The notes: generated from the sequence alone by a model not told the origin. A stretch of DNA of 64,000 nt from JBFWIW01 sp050253535 (GCA_050253535.1 JBFWIW010000005.1:3515-67514); one strand, 5' to 3'; shown: positions 50,701 through 60,760, numbered from the stretch's first letter. Numbers and translations are program-made.

Positions 50701-51344
50701 TGCCTTTCTCCTATCCAGCTTTCGTCGGAGGGATTATTGCGGAAGGCGATAAGGCGGGAAATGTCTTCCTTCTTTATATATCCCATCTCGGCGGCGACTT
50801 CGGTGATCGCGTCAAAATCCGTGAGGCTGACGTTTTTTATATTTGCTTCCGAGAGCCTCTCAATGCCCTTTTTCATGTTGTAGGTGAAGATGCTCACAAT
50901 TCCGAGGACTTCGGCCCCCGCGGCTCTGAGTGCTTCGACCACCTCGAGTACGCTGCCGCCGGTCGATATGAGATCCTCGATGACGACGGTCTTCTGGCCG
51001 GGGGTTAATTTGCCTTCTATCTGGTTGTTTCGGCCGTGCTCCTTGGCCCCGCCGCGGACATAGCCCATGGGAAGGCCCATGATGTGCGCCGCAATGGCGG
51101 CGTGGGGAATACCGGAGGTGCTTGTGCCCATCAGTATTTCGCACGCCGGGTATTCGCGAAGAATCGTCTCTGCGATGCCGTTTTCAATGTTTGTCCTCAC
51201 CTCGGGGGCGGTCAGCGTGAGGCGGTTGTCGCAGTATATTGGGCTCATTATACCGCTCGCCCATGTGAAGGGCTCATCCGGGCGGAAAAATACCGCTCCG
51301 ATTTTGAGCAGGTCGGAGGCTATCTTCTCTTTGAGATTTTCCAC
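50697..51344 (-). CDS. pyrE: orotate phosphoribosyltransferase
   Basis: A 215-residue PRTase making OMP from orotate and PRPP. The PRPP-binding motif [12 protein letters not shown] is at about 116-127; the [17 protein letters not shown] loop before it is typical. GTG start with GGAGA 8 bases upstream. Fifth gene of the operon. Confidence 0.95.
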   Translation of the reverse strand: MENLKEKIASDLLKIGAVFFRPDEPFTWASGIMSPIYCDNRLTLTAPEVRTNIENGIAETILREYPACEILMGTSTSGIPHAAIAAHIMGLPMGYVRGGAKEHGRNNQIEGKLTPGQKTVVIEDLISTGGSVLEVVEALRAAGAEVLGIVSIFTYNMKKGIERLSEANIKNVSLTDFDAITEVAAEMGYIKKEDISRLIAFRNNPSDESWIGERQ

Positions 51345-51359
51345 TGGTATTTTCTCCTT

Positions 51360-52055
51360 TCAGCCGATAAATTCGGCACAGCATCTTCTGTAGGCCGCAA
51401 CAGGGTCGGCGGCTCTCGTTATCGGCCGCCCGACGACGATATAGTCGGAACCGAACTTTTTTGCCAGCGCCGGAGTGGCAATACGCGCCTGATCCCCGGC
51501 GGTATTGTCCGCGAACCTAATACCCGGGGTCACGGTGAGAAAATCGTCCCCGCAGGTCTCGTGCACTTTTTGAACCTCAAGCGGAGAGCAGACGACGCCG
51601 GAGAGGCCGGCGGCTTTCGCATTCTCGGCGTAGTGCATTACCGTTTCCTCCATGGTGTGCTCGATGAGAAGATCGCTTCTCATGCGCTCCTCCGAGGTGG
51701 AGGTGAGCTGCGTCACCGCTATGAGAATCGGGTTTTCGCCGCCTTTTGAAAATCCGCGCATTGCCGCCTCCATCATCGGGATGGCGCCGGAGGCGTGTAC
51801 ATTTGTCATATCCGCGCCGAGTCCGGAGAGGACCGACATTGCGCTCTCAACCGTATTTGGGATGTCGTGAAGCTTGAGGTCAAGAAACACCTTGTGGCCG
51901 CGCGCCTTTATCTCGCGGACAATGTCGGGGCCGGCGGCATAGAATAGCTCCATTCCGATTTTTAAAAACGGCTTCACCTCAGTAAAATTGTCCAGAAAGG
52001 CTATCGTCTCTGCGCGGCCGGGGAAATCACAAGCGATTATGACGTCTTTTCCCAT
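51360..52055 (-). CDS. pyrF: orotidine 5'-phosphate decarboxylase
   Basis: A 231-residue TIM-barrel enzyme giving UMP from OMP. The catalytic [12 protein letters not shown] (Asp-x-Lys-x-x-Asp, about 57-68) is intact, as is the C-terminal [18 protein letters not shown] phosphate-binding part. Start shares one base with the pyrD stop (TGATG). Confidence 0.95.
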   Translation of the reverse strand: MGKDVIIACDFPGRAETIAFLDNFTEVKPFLKIGMELFYAAGPDIVREIKARGHKVFLDLKLHDIPNTVESAMSVLSGLGADMTNVHASGAIPMMEAAMRGFSKGGENPILIAVTQLTSTSEERMRSDLLIEHTMEETVMHYAENAKAAGLSGVVCSPLEVQKVHETCGDDFLTVTPGIRFADNTAGDQARIATPALAKKFGSDYIVVGRPITRAADPVAAYRRCCAEFIG

Positions 52056-52963
52056 CAGTGGGCACCTCCTGTAATATCAGACAGTTTTTCTATTCCCAGT
52101 TTTTCCATCTCTAAGGGCAAATTTCCTATTATTTTTTTGCAGGCGAAGGGGTCTTTCAGATTGGCGGCGCCCACTTCTACCGCAGCAGCACCGGCGAGCA
52201 TCATTTCGATGACATCGGAGGCTGTGGAAATCCCGCCCATTCCGATTATCGGTATCTTCACGGCGTTATAGACCTGATATACCATCCTGAGAGCGACGGG
52301 GAAGACGGCGGGGCCGGAGAGGCCGCCTGTATTGTTCGCGAGCACCGGTCTTCTGGTCTTCAGGTTTATTCGCATGCCCAGGAGCGTGTTAATAAGGCTC
52401 AAGCCGTCCGCACCGGCTTCCTCGCAAGCTCCGGCTATTGCGACGATATCCGTCACGTTCGGCGAGAGCTTCATGTAAACAGGCTTTTTTGTCACCGCTT
52501 TGACGGCCCGCGTCACCTCGGCGGCGCATTCCGGCGATGTGCCGAAGCTCATGCCGCCGTTATGGACATTCGGGCAGCTTATATTGACTTCAATTATCCC
52601 GACGTTTTCCGCCTTGTCTGCCTTTTCGCAGCAGTAGGCGTATTCTTCTATCGAAAAGCCGTTTATATTGGCAATTACGGGCTTATTGAAAATCTTTTTA
52701 ATTTCGGGCAGCTCATTTTTTATAACGCTCTCGATACCGGGGTTCTGGAGTCCAATGGCGTTTAACATGCCAGACGGCGCTTCCGCTATGCGCGGCGTCG
52801 GATTCCCGAAACGGGGATCCTTTGTCGTCCCTTTAAATGAGAATGAGCCGAGGATGTTTATGTCATAGAGCTCGGCAAACTCCCTGCCGTAGCCGAAGGC
52901 GCCGGAGGCGGGGATTATCGGGTTATCCAGCCTGAGCCCGGAGAGGGTTACGCCTAACTCCAT
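52055..52963 (-). CDS. pyrD: dihydroorotate dehydrogenase, class 1B catalytic subunit
   Basis: A 302-residue FMN enzyme that oxidises dihydroorotate. The 1B type shows the active-site Cys in the loop [18 protein letters not shown] (about 122-139); [11 protein letters not shown] and [15 protein letters not shown] are conserved. It works with PyrK, encoded just upstream with a 10-base overlap, to pass electrons to NAD. ATG at 52963 behind AAGGAGG. Confidence 0.95.
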   Translation of the reverse strand: MELGVTLSGLRLDNPIIPASGAFGYGREFAELYDINILGSFSFKGTTKDPRFGNPTPRIAEAPSGMLNAIGLQNPGIESVIKNELPEIKKIFNKPVIANINGFSIEEYAYCCEKADKAENVGIIEVNISCPNVHNGGMSFGTSPECAAEVTRAVKAVTKKPVYMKLSPNVTDIVAIAGACEEAGADGLSLINTLLGMRINLKTRRPVLANNTGGLSGPAVFPVALRMVYQVYNAVKIPIIGMGGISTASDVIEMMLAGAAAVEVGAANLKDPFACKKIIGNLPLEMEKLGIEKLSDITGGAH

Positions 52964-53691
52964 AATAATTCCTCCTTCATCATGACGGGACCTTCCCTGC
53001 ATATGCGCTTATAACCGGTCAGCGTCTTGCATGAGCAGCCCATGCATGCGCCGATGCCGCAGCCCATCCGCTCCTCGAAGCTGAGTTGGCCGGAGGTCGG
53101 ACAGGCCTTATACACAGCTCTCATCATGGGCTCCGGCCCGCAGGTATAGTAGAAGGTACAGTCCGGGAACTTTTCAACGGCATCCGTCGGAAAACCCTTT
53201 ATACCAAAGGTGCCGTCCACCGTCGCGACTATGGTTGAGACACCGAGGTTTTCAAATTCACCGGTGAAGAAGACTTCGGACGCGGTATTGAAACCGAGTA
53301 TCGCCGCGGGCTTTTTGCCCTCTCCGACAAGCTTTTTCGCAAGTAAGTAGAGCGGGGCGCACCCGGCGCCGCCGCCGATTAACAGCGGCGAGCGGCCTGA
53401 GAGCGAGGTGTCGAAGCCGTTGCCGAGCCCCGTGAGGACATCAAGCTTTTCTCCGGGTACGAGAGCGGCCATATACTCAGTACCCGCTCCCACTGTCTTG
53501 TAGATAATCGTTATGCTCTCGCCGCCGCAGTCACAGACCGATATCGGGCGGCGCAGGTAAAAGCCGGGCAGGGCTATATCTATGAACTGGCCGGGCAGCA
53601 TACTTTCGTGACCGTTACCAAAAAGGATCATTTTATAGAGCCTGTCCGCGATATTTATATTCTCTCTTATCTCATAAGTACCGTTTTCCAC
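52954..53691 (-). CDS. pyrK: dihydroorotate dehydrogenase electron-transfer subunit
   Basis: A 245-residue FAD/2Fe-2S subunit. FAD-binding segment near [10 protein letters not shown] (about 51-60), NAD-binding [19 protein letters not shown], and the C-terminal 2Fe-2S ligands in [13 protein letters not shown] plus a later Cys (YKRICREGP). GTG start with AGGAGG upstream. Confidence 0.94.
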   Translation of the reverse strand: MENGTYEIRENINIADRLYKMILFGNGHESMLPGQFIDIALPGFYLRRPISVCDCGGESITIIYKTVGAGTEYMAALVPGEKLDVLTGLGNGFDTSLSGRSPLLIGGGAGCAPLYLLAKKLVGEGKKPAAILGFNTASEVFFTGEFENLGVSTIVATVDGTFGIKGFPTDAVEKFPDCTFYYTCGPEPMMRAVYKACPTSGQLSFEERMGCGIGACMGCSCKTLTGYKRICREGPVMMKEELLWS

Positions 53692-53725
53692 CCATCGGCC
53701 TCCTTTGATGTAATTTGCAGACGTT

Positions 53726-54994
53726 TCATTCCTGATATACGATTTTTCCGGCGGCTATTGTCATTTTGCAGCGGCCTGTCACCGGTTTACCCGCAAAGGG
53801 CGTGGCTTTACCCTGTGACGAAAATTCCGCGGGGTCTATCGTGAAGCGTTCGTTCAGCTCAAAGACCGAAATGTCCGCAGGCATCCCGGCCTCTATGCCG
53901 GAAGGGATGCCGAACCGGGCGGCGGGTTTTACGCTCATAAGGTCTATGAGTTTTTCAAGGCTGATGATGTTCTTCAGCACCAGCTCTGTATAGAGGACGG
54001 GGAACGCTGTTTCAAGCCCGACTATGCCCATCATGCTGCCTTTGAGACCGCCTGACTTCTCCTCCGCCGAGTGCGGCGCGTGGTCTGTGGCTATCATGTC
54101 TATCGTGCCGTCTTTTATGCCCGCTATGAGGGCATCGCGGTCGTCGTCAGATCGAATCGGTGGGTTCATTTTAAAAGCGCCGTCGTCGCGAAGCTGTAAA
54201 TCGCTTAAAACCAGATAGTGCGGGGCCGTCTCGCATGTGATATCGAGCCCATCGGCCTTGGCTCGCCTTATAAGCGCGACGCTCTCCTTCGCCGAGACAT
54301 GGCAGACGTGATAGGAACAGCCGGTTTTTCGTAAAAGCGCGATGTCACGCTCTACCTGCCGCCACTCGCTCTCGGAGGGTATGCCGACAAGACCGTGGGA
54401 CGCGGCGTAATACCCCTCGTGCACGCAGCCGCCCTTTTTGAGACAACTGTTGTCCTCGCAGTGGGCAGTAATTATTTTGCCGAGCTGTTTTGCTTTGTAC
54501 ATGGCGGATTCCATAACCGAGCCATTCTGCACGCCCCTGCCGTCGTCCGAAAAGCCTGCGACGCGGTCAGCCATGGCCTCAAGGCCAGCGAGTTTTTCCC
54601 CAGCCTCGCCTGCCGTTATGGAACCATAGGGGACGACGCGGATTTGAGCGTCGCGCGCGATGACATCGAGCTCAATTTTCAGGGTATCAATGCTGTCGGG
54701 AACGGGGTTTAGATTGGGCATAGCGCAGACAGTCGTATAACCGCCGCGGGCCGCCGCCTTCGTACCTGTTTTTATGGTCTCTTTATAAGAAAAACCCGGC
54801 TCTCTGAGATGTACATGGACATCTGTGAGACCGGGAACAACACAAGCATTATTAAAATCGAGAACAGCAACGCCGGGAATACGGGGAAATTCGGAAATTG
54901 GGAAAATATCAGCAACAAGGCCATCCCTGACAAAAACGGCGGCGGGGGTGAACCTGTCTTTTATAAACACGTTCGGAGACGTTATAACGAACAT
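53726..54994 (-). CDS. pyrC: dihydroorotase
   Basis: A 422-residue amidohydrolase closing carbamoyl-aspartate to dihydroorotate. Metal motif DVHVHLREPG (about 58-67), a later HCEDNSC, CHVS and ATDHAPH are in order; the dimetal Lys is replaced or carried elsewhere as in class I enzymes. First gene of the operon. The start is ATG 54994 or the adjacent TTG 54997, which lies better spaced from GGGAGG. Confidence 0.94.
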   Translation of the reverse strand: MFVITSPNVFIKDRFTPAAVFVRDGLVADIFPISEFPRIPGVAVLDFNNACVVPGLTDVHVHLREPGFSYKETIKTGTKAAARGGYTTVCAMPNLNPVPDSIDTLKIELDVIARDAQIRVVPYGSITAGEAGEKLAGLEAMADRVAGFSDDGRGVQNGSVMESAMYKAKQLGKIITAHCEDNSCLKKGGCVHEGYYAASHGLVGIPSESEWRQVERDIALLRKTGCSYHVCHVSAKESVALIRRAKADGLDITCETAPHYLVLSDLQLRDDGAFKMNPPIRSDDDRDALIAGIKDGTIDMIATDHAPHSAEEKSGGLKGSMMGIVGLETAFPVLYTELVLKNIISLEKLIDLMSVKPAARFGIPSGIEAGMPADISVFELNERFTIDPAEFSSQGKATPFAGKPVTGRCKMTIAAGKIVYQE

Positions 54995-55031
54995 CAAAGC
55001 ACACGGCCTCCCTCATCACATATTTCGAATA

Positions 55032-55060
55032 ATTATAATATTATAAGCCCGGCTTGTCAA
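55032..55060 (-). promoter_or_regulatory. sigma-A promoter of the pyr operon
   Basis: Minus strand: TTGACA (55055-55060), 17-nt spacer, TATAAT (55032-55037). The leader is about 30 nt, too short for a PyrR-type attenuator, so control probably uses another mechanism. Confidence 0.75.
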
Positions 55061-55126
55061 CCGGCCATTTAACCAAATGTTTCGGATGCTTTTCGTATAT
55101 TATATGTTTTACGTATAAACACAGCT

Positions 55127-55151
55127 GTGCGCCGGAAAGATTCCGGCGCAC
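55127..55151 (-). terminator. hairpin downstream of the PfkB kinase gene
   Basis: GTGCGCCGGAA and TTCCGGCGCAC form a perfect 11-bp stem with a 3-nt loop. On the minus strand only a weak T-stretch (GTGTTTAT) follows; probable end of the sugar kinase transcript. Confidence 0.6.
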
Positions 55152-55163
55152 CTGCCGCGGTAT

Positions 55164-56123
55164 TTACTTGCCGGCGGCAAGCATTTTAATAACTGACTCA
55201 GGCTTCGGCATGGCGGGTATGGCACCGCGCCCCATAACACAGCAAGCGGCGGTTGCGTTCCCGTATTCCGCACATGAGACGACTTGGCCCATCGTAAGCC
55301 CGGACGGCGCTTTGCCGTAACTCAAAAACCGCGCGAGAAATCCGCCCCAGAATGCGTCGCCCGCGCCGGTCGCGTCCACGCATCTGACGTTGTGACCGGG
55401 GACGACCATAGTCTCTCCCCGGTACCTCACGGCGCAGCCGTCTTTGCCGAGTGTGGCCGCGGCGATGACTACTCCCTGTTTCTCGACTGCCGCGAGCGCG
55501 CGGCCAATGCCGGTTTCACCGGTGAGAAGCACAGACTCCTCGTCTGAGAATTTCATAACGTCCGCCACTGGGACGAGCGACCGCATGAAGTGTTCGGCTT
55601 CCGCCACGCTCCCCCACAGTGAAGCGCGGTAGTTGGGGTCATAGGAGATTAGCGCGCCGTGCTCTTTGGCTATGCGCACGGCCTCGTATGTCGAGTAGCG
55701 GGACGGTTCGTGCGTCAGGGAAAGCGAGCCAACGTGCAGGACACGCGTATTTGACAAAATATCCGCATTGAGTTCTTTAGCCTCAAAGCAAGTGTCCGCG
55801 CCGGGCTTCCTCGCAAACGAAAACACGCGGTCCCCGCCCGGCTTAATGGCAACGAATGCGAGGGTCGTGAAAACTTCCGGGGAGAGGACGAGCCCTTTTG
55901 TGCATACGCCGTTTTCATCGAGCGTCTTTTTCAAAAACTCCCCGTGCATATCGCGGCCGACCTTGCCGATAAAGGCGGTCTTCATCCCCATGGGCGCCGC
56001 GGCACAGAGGACGTTGCAAACCGCCCCGCCTGGGTTTTGTTCGAAGAGACGGTTTCCGCCCTCCGACACGCCGTATTCAGTAAAATCTATCAGCAGTTCG
56101 CCGAATGCCGTAATATCGTACAT
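55164..56123 (-). CDS. PfkB-family carbohydrate kinase
   Basis: A 319-residue sugar kinase, most like fructokinase or a related ribokinase-family enzyme. The N-terminal FGELLIDF and GGAVCNVL define the sugar site; the catalytic DATGAGDAFWGGFLARF (anion hole and base Asp, about 246-262) is intact. It phosphorylates a sugar in the cytoplasm; which one is not shown. The start at ATG 56123 has GGAGA upstream. No transporter gene is adjacent. Confidence 0.88.
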   Translation of the reverse strand: MYDITAFGELLIDFTEYGVSEGGNRLFEQNPGGAVCNVLCAAAPMGMKTAFIGKVGRDMHGEFLKKTLDENGVCTKGLVLSPEVFTTLAFVAIKPGGDRVFSFARKPGADTCFEAKELNADILSNTRVLHVGSLSLTHEPSRYSTYEAVRIAKEHGALISYDPNYRASLWGSVAEAEHFMRSLVPVADVMKFSDEESVLLTGETGIGRALAAVEKQGVVIAAATLGKDGCAVRYRGETMVVPGHNVRCVDATGAGDAFWGGFLARFLSYGKAPSGLTMGQVVSCAEYGNATAACCVMGRGAIPAMPKPESVIKMLAAGK

Positions 56124-56170
56124 AGCTTTTCTCCGATATTTCTTTTTGTGAGCCGGGACAGATTCGTCCG

Positions 56171-56791
56171 TCACCTGACGTAGTTAAACCTTACTTTGGC
56201 TTCTGGGACGGGCCCATCAAGCCCTGCTTTTTTGCCGGCTTCGATGCACTTCAAAAGCCAGGCCATATTATGCCCGAGTATGCGCATGGTCTGCACGCCC
56301 TCCAGATCCTTATAGACGTCTTCCGCTTTCACACCGTGCACCATGTTCCAATAGTTAGACGATATGACCGGCATGCTGGCGTAGGCCACATATTTGTTGA
56401 GCTGGTCCAAGGCGGCGCTGGCCCCGCCGCGGCGGCAGCTCACAATACAGGCACCCGGTTTCCCGTAAACAAGGGAACCCGCGGCATAGAAAAAACGGTC
56501 GAGAAACGCGGTTATCGTACCGGAGGCGGAGGCGTAGTGGACAGGGGAGCCAAATATATAGGCGTCTGCCGTCTCCGCCTTTGCGATGACTGAATTCGTC
56601 ACGTCGTCATCAAAAACGCAGCGGTTATTCTTACAGGTGCCGCAGCCGCAGCAGCCTCTTATCGGGGCTGTGCCCAGCCATACGATTTCGCTTTCAACGC
56701 CGTTTTTACCCAACTCTTCTGCGATGATGGAAAGCGCTGCGTTTGTGCATCCGTTTTTGTGCGGACCTCCGTTTATCATTAAGACCTTCAT
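56171..56791 (-). CDS. flavodoxin-like NAD(P)H-dependent FMN reductase
   Basis: A 206-residue flavodoxin-fold protein: NGGPHKNGCTNAAL phosphate loop (about 5-18), four to five cysteines in GCCGCGTCKNNRC (about 45-57, unusual density, possibly for an Fe-S cluster), and GSPVHYASASGTITAFLDRFFY. Related iron-sulfur flavoproteins carry a 4Fe-4S cluster through a similar CX2CX2C pattern. I chose the ATG at 56791 because AAAGGAG is properly spaced for it. Confidence 0.8.
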   Translation of the reverse strand: MKVLMINGGPHKNGCTNAALSIIAEELGKNGVESEIVWLGTAPIRGCCGCGTCKNNRCVFDDDVTNSVIAKAETADAYIFGSPVHYASASGTITAFLDRFFYAAGSLVYGKPGACIVSCRRGGASAALDQLNKYVAYASMPVISSNYWNMVHGVKAEDVYKDLEGVQTMRILGHNMAWLLKCIEAGKKAGLDGPVPEAKVRFNYVR

Positions 56792-56814
56792 AACCATTCT
56801 CCTTTATTTAAATT

Positions 56815-57981
56815 CTAATTTAAACATATTTTTTTCGCGCTGAAATAATCCTCAATATCGCGCCTTTTTGAAGAGACACTGCCCTGTATCATCTCAGGTC
56901 TGCCGCCGCCGCGCCCTGAGAGCGCTGCGTTTATCTTCTTTGAAGCCGTTCGCATATCGGTGTTCCGGCTGCCCATAACGTACTGATATCCCGCCTCGTC
57001 GCTGCCGGAGAAGGCGGCGCAGATACCGGTGCAGAGTGCCATGCCGGCGTTTACGACGCGGCGCAGCTGATTTGTGTCGAAATCCTGTTCAAAGACGCAG
57101 ATATTGCCGCCGGTTTGGGTGAGGGAACCTATGCGGATATCGGCAAGATGTGTTTTGAGTTCGGCGATGCTGCGCTTGTTCTCCTCATTCTCGTCATACA
57201 GCCGCTTTACCGCGGCGTCCGTTTCGTCCGGTTTTGCCGAGAGGAGCGCGGATATGGCGGAATTTGTGCCGCACTTTTTTCGGTAATCGTCCAGAGCGTC
57301 CAGCCCGCACAGGACAGAGACCCGCACGCCACCGTCATGCCTTATGGCGTCCAGTATTTTGATGATGCCAACCTCTCCTGTGCGCTTTACATGCGGCGCG
57401 CAGCAGGCGCAGACATCCGTATCCTCAATCGTCACTATCCGAACGTTTTCAGTGAGATCCAGTTTGCTGCGGTATTCGAGTTTTTTAAGTTCGCCGGGCG
57501 ATGGGAACAAGGTCGTGACGGAAAGATTTTTGGCTACAGCCTCGTTTGCCAGCGTCTCGATTTTTAAAAGCTCGTCCTTTCCCAGATATCCGTCGAAATC
57601 AATTGTCACTTCGCTGTGTCCCATGTGGAAGCCGACGTTATTGAACCCATACAGCCTGTTGACGAGGCCTGAGACGATGTGCTCTCCTGAGTGGTTCTGC
57701 ATTCGTCGTAAACGGGTATCGCGGTCTATGCTGCACTTTACAGCAGAGCCGACCGGGAGCGGGGAGCGCAAAATATGAAAGATGTTCCCGCTTTCTTCCT
57801 GCACACTAATAGCCGGCATGCCGGCTATTTCGCCGCCGTCGGGTTCCTGTCCGCCGCCGCCAGGAAAAAAGGCGGTTTTGTCCAGTTTTATGGCGAAGCC
57901 GCCATTAGTTTTTTCACAGGATAAGACCGAAGCCTCAAATTCACATATATGTGAATCCTCGTAATATAGTCGTTTTGTCAT
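56815..57981 (-). CDS. AlaX-type alanyl-tRNA editing protein with DHHA1 domain
   Basis: A 388-residue protein related to the editing half of AlaRS, without the synthetase core. The editing zinc site shows NHSGEHIVSG (HxxxH) and CACCAPHV (CxxxH), and the C-terminal DHHA1 domain has SGRGGGRPEMIQGS. It removes Ser or Gly from mischarged tRNA(Ala). TTFFPGGGGQEP-like sequence (KTAFFPGGGGQEP) at the start is the conserved AlaX beta hairpin. Confidence 0.9.
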   Translation of the reverse strand: MTKRLYYEDSHICEFEASVLSCEKTNGGFAIKLDKTAFFPGGGGQEPDGGEIAGMPAISVQEESGNIFHILRSPLPVGSAVKCSIDRDTRLRRMQNHSGEHIVSGLVNRLYGFNNVGFHMGHSEVTIDFDGYLGKDELLKIETLANEAVAKNLSVTTLFPSPGELKKLEYRSKLDLTENVRIVTIEDTDVCACCAPHVKRTGEVGIIKILDAIRHDGGVRVSVLCGLDALDDYRKKCGTNSAISALLSAKPDETDAAVKRLYDENEENKRSIAELKTHLADIRIGSLTQTGGNICVFEQDFDTNQLRRVVNAGMALCTGICAAFSGSDEAGYQYVMGSRNTDMRTASKKINAALSGRGGGRPEMIQGSVSSKRRDIEDYFSAKKICLN

Positions 57982-58009
57982 GTTATCTCTCCAAGATATT
58001 GATATAAGG

Positions 58010-58038
58010 ATTATACCTCAAAGGGGCCGCATTTTCAA
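58010..58038 (-). promoter_or_regulatory. promoter of the AlaX-type gene
   Basis: Minus strand: TTGAAA (58033-58038), 17-nt spacer, TATAAT (58010-58015). Confidence 0.6.
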
Positions 58039-58142
58039 ATAAAACCGGATAGAGTATGGGCGTTAATATTGACAAGCATTCGCATCAGGTGTTACCCTAT
58101 ATAAGGAAGAATTCGCTTCTCATAATCTTAAGGAGAAAAGTT

Positions 58143-59402
58143 ATGCACGCTATAGAAAAGATACTTGCGAGAAAGAGCGGAAAAGATACGGTAAGTTCCG
58201 GCGAGATCGTCATGGCCAGAATAGATTTCGCCGAGGTGAACGACCTCTATCTGCAGACGATATACTCGTTTTACGAGATGAACGGCGACAAAGTCTGGGA
58301 TCCGGAGCGGCTTGCGTTTGTATTCGACCACTACGCGCCGGCTTCCACGATTAAGGCAGCGCAAAACCATGTGGAAATGCGCCGGTTTGCCAAAGATCAG
58401 GGGCTCACGCACCACTTTGATATAAACACCGGCGTCTGCCATCAGGTAATGGCGGAGGCAGGCGTCGTCCTTCCGGGCGACATAATAGTTGCGACTGATT
58501 CGCACACGACGACGCATGGGGCGTTCGGCGCACTGGGTACGGGTGTCGGCGCTACCGACATGGCCACGATAATGATATCGGGCGAAATGTGGATGCGCGT
58601 TCCCGAAATAGTAGAGATAAGGCTGGAGGGAGAGCCTCAGCCGGGCGTTCTGCCGAAGGATGTCGTTCTGTATATTCTGGGGAAGATGAAGGCGGACGGA
58701 GCCGTTTACAAGGCAATAGACTTTACGGGAAGCTATGTGGAGAAGCTCGGCGTCGCCGGGAGAATGGTTATCTGCAACATGGCGGTTGAGATGGGGGCGA
58801 AGACCTCCTACATGCGGCCGAACGAGGCTGTCCTCGAATATGTCGCAAAGAGGGCCGACAGACCCTACGAGCCGCAGTACACGGATACCGGTTATGAGTA
58901 TCCGGAGAGTTACGTTTTTGACGTGTCGGCGCTCTCCCCGCAGGTCGCGGCCCCGCACAGCGTGGACAACGTAATCCCGATCGGGGAGGCGCCGAAGGTG
59001 AAGGTCGACCAATGCTTTGTCGGAACCTGCACCGGCGGGCGCATAGAGGATATAAAGATGGCGGCGGACATAGTCCGCGGCAGGCATATAGCGGACGGCG
59101 TTCGTTTTCTCGTAATCCCGGCGTCCTCTGAGATAATGATGGAGGCTATGGAACTCGGCTATCTGCAGGACTGTATTAACGCGGGCGCAACAATATCCAC
59201 ACCTGGCTGCGGCCCGTGTCTATCCGCGCACGAGGGCGTTCTGGCTCCCGGCGAAGTCTGTGTCACGGCGTCTAACCGCAATTTCCCGGGACGCATGGGC
59301 AGCAACAAGGCCGAGATATATCTGGCATCCCCGGCGACTGTCGCGGCCTCCGCGCTTAAAGGATACCTTACCGATCCCAGAGAAGTGATAAAGGAGGCAT
59401 GA
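58143..59402 (+). CDS. aconitase-family dehydratase large subunit (LeuC-like)
   Basis: A 419-residue 4Fe-4S enzyme of the 3-isopropylmalate dehydratase/homoaconitase group. Aconitase-type signatures: VATDSHTTTHGAFGALGTGVG (about 107-127), QCFVGTCTGGRIED with the cluster Cys, and STPGCGPCLSAHEG with the two other Cys. The N of the usual GTCTNGR is G here. leuA and leuB are not next to it, so the substrate may be isopropylmalate, 2-methylmalate or 2,3-dimethylmalate. ATG at 58143 with AAGGAG upstream. Confidence 0.85.
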   Translation: MHAIEKILARKSGKDTVSSGEIVMARIDFAEVNDLYLQTIYSFYEMNGDKVWDPERLAFVFDHYAPASTIKAAQNHVEMRRFAKDQGLTHHFDINTGVCHQVMAEAGVVLPGDIIVATDSHTTTHGAFGALGTGVGATDMATIMISGEMWMRVPEIVEIRLEGEPQPGVLPKDVVLYILGKMKADGAVYKAIDFTGSYVEKLGVAGRMVICNMAVEMGAKTSYMRPNEAVLEYVAKRADRPYEPQYTDTGYEYPESYVFDVSALSPQVAAPHSVDNVIPIGEAPKVKVDQCFVGTCTGGRIEDIKMAADIVRGRHIADGVRFLVIPASSEIMMEAMELGYLQDCINAGATISTPGCGPCLSAHEGVLAPGEVCVTASNRNFPGRMGSNKAEIYLASPATVAASALKGYLTDPREVIKEA

Positions 59403-59408
59403 GCGGGG

Positions 59409-59909
59409 ATGGAGACGAAAATAAAGGGAAAAGTTATAGTTCTGGGCAATAACATCGACACCGATCAAATATATCCGGGGAGATTTCTGGACATAGTGGA
59501 ACCGAAGGAGATCGGCTCCCACTGTCTCGCGGGCGTGAGCGAGGAGATAGCGAAAAACTTTAAAAAGGGAGACATCGTCGTAGCGGGGACAAATTTCGGC
59601 TGCGGCTCGAGCCGCGAACACGCGCCGATAGCGCTTCTCAATATGGGGGCGTCGGCCGTCGTCGCGGACTCGTTCGCGCGGATATTTTTCAGAAACGCTA
59701 TTAATCTTGGTCTGCCTCCGGTTGTCTGCAAGGGAATAAGCCAAAAGCTCAGTGACGGTGACGAGATAGAGATAGATTTAATAGAGGGTAAAATTACGAT
59801 AACGGTGACGGGGGAGACCTTATCCTGCGATAAGATAGGTGATTATGCCATGTCGATACTCGAAGCAGGAGGCATAAAACCACTCTTTCGCGCAAGAACC
59901 AAAAAATGA
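59409..59909 (+). CDS. aconitase-family dehydratase small subunit (LeuD-like)
   Basis: A 166-residue swivelling subunit that completes the active site. NNIDTDQIYPGRF near the N terminus and GTNFGCGSSREHAPIAL (about 58-74) are the family signatures. It starts 6 bases after the large subunit. Typical of the short clostridial/archaeal LeuD2 type. Confidence 0.87.
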   Translation: METKIKGKVIVLGNNIDTDQIYPGRFLDIVEPKEIGSHCLAGVSEEIAKNFKKGDIVVAGTNFGCGSSREHAPIALLNMGASAVVADSFARIFFRNAINLGLPPVVCKGISQKLSDGDEIEIDLIEGKITITVTGETLSCDKIGDYAMSILEAGGIKPLFRARTKK

Positions 59910-59953
59910 GACATTGCGCCGGCCCGGCGTACCATACATTGAGGGGTGAAAAC

Positions 59954-60745
59954 ATGATAACTATAAACAAAGAAAAATGTGCCGCCTGCGGCAAGTGCGT
60001 GGCGGTATGCCCGACAAGAAATATCAGGATGGTGGACGGCAGAGCTTACTGGAATCCGAAAAGACGCTGTATCGAATGCCTCCACTGCGCCGCAATCTGC
60101 AATTTCGGAGCCGTGGAACGCGAGGGAAAACCCGCGCTTGTTGCCAGAGGCCTTCCTAAAACCGCGGAAAATGTCGCACAGGATCTGGAAGCTGTTTTGT
60201 ATTCACGCCGATCTTATAGGAGCTTTTCACAGAAGCCGGTCGACAGAGAACTTCTGGAGCATGCACTCGAGATTTCAAAGTGGGCCCCAAGCGCCAAGAA
60301 CGAGCACCCGGTGAAATGGGTGGTCGTAGCTGGGCGCGGCGCGGTAGACCGCGTTATGGGGCTCATTCTCGACTATGTCCGTGAGACTGGCAACGCCCCA
60401 GAGATAGCTAAGAGATACGACGCGGGGTATAATATGGTTACCGGCACGGCCGTGACTCTCCTTGTGGGTTACGCCGGAACGGATGCGTATAACCCGATGG
60501 CAGACACAGCGCTCGCCATCGATTATGCTGAGCTTGTATTGCAGGCGAACGGCATCGGCTCATGCTGGGGAGGATACCTCACAAGAATGGTGAACACAAT
60601 TCCCGAACTCTCCGCAATGTTTGGCATAGGAGAGGGCGAAAAGGCCTATGGCGCTCTGATGCTGGGCTATCCCGAGGGCGAGGAGTATGTTAATATACCA
60701 AACAGGGTATATGATAATTCCATAAGATGGGTGGCGGAAGACTGA
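59954..60745 (+). CDS. nitroreductase with N-terminal ferredoxin domain
   Basis: A 263-residue fusion. Two 4Fe-4S motifs come first (CAACGKCVAVCP, about 9-20, and CIECLHCAAICN, about 39-50), followed by an FMN-binding nitroreductase domain from about 75 (SRRSYRSFSQKPVDRELLEHAL). This layout lets reduced ferredoxin feed the flavin, suited to anaerobes. I use the ATG at 59954 with GAGGGGTG upstream, because the frame before it lacks a good site. Natural substrate unknown. Confidence 0.88.
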   Translation: MITINKEKCAACGKCVAVCPTRNIRMVDGRAYWNPKRRCIECLHCAAICNFGAVEREGKPALVARGLPKTAENVAQDLEAVLYSRRSYRSFSQKPVDRELLEHALEISKWAPSAKNEHPVKWVVVAGRGAVDRVMGLILDYVRETGNAPEIAKRYDAGYNMVTGTAVTLLVGYAGTDAYNPMADTALAIDYAELVLQANGIGSCWGGYLTRMVNTIPELSAMFGIGEGEKAYGALMLGYPEGEEYVNIPNRVYDNSIRWVAED

Positions 60746-60760
60746 CCCGTTGTGAAGGAG

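Noticed and set aside
58128..59087. 320-codon frame opposite the leuC-like gene
   Set aside because: Antisense shadow: arginine- and histidine-rich low-complexity translation with no motif, while the plus frame has full aconitase signatures.
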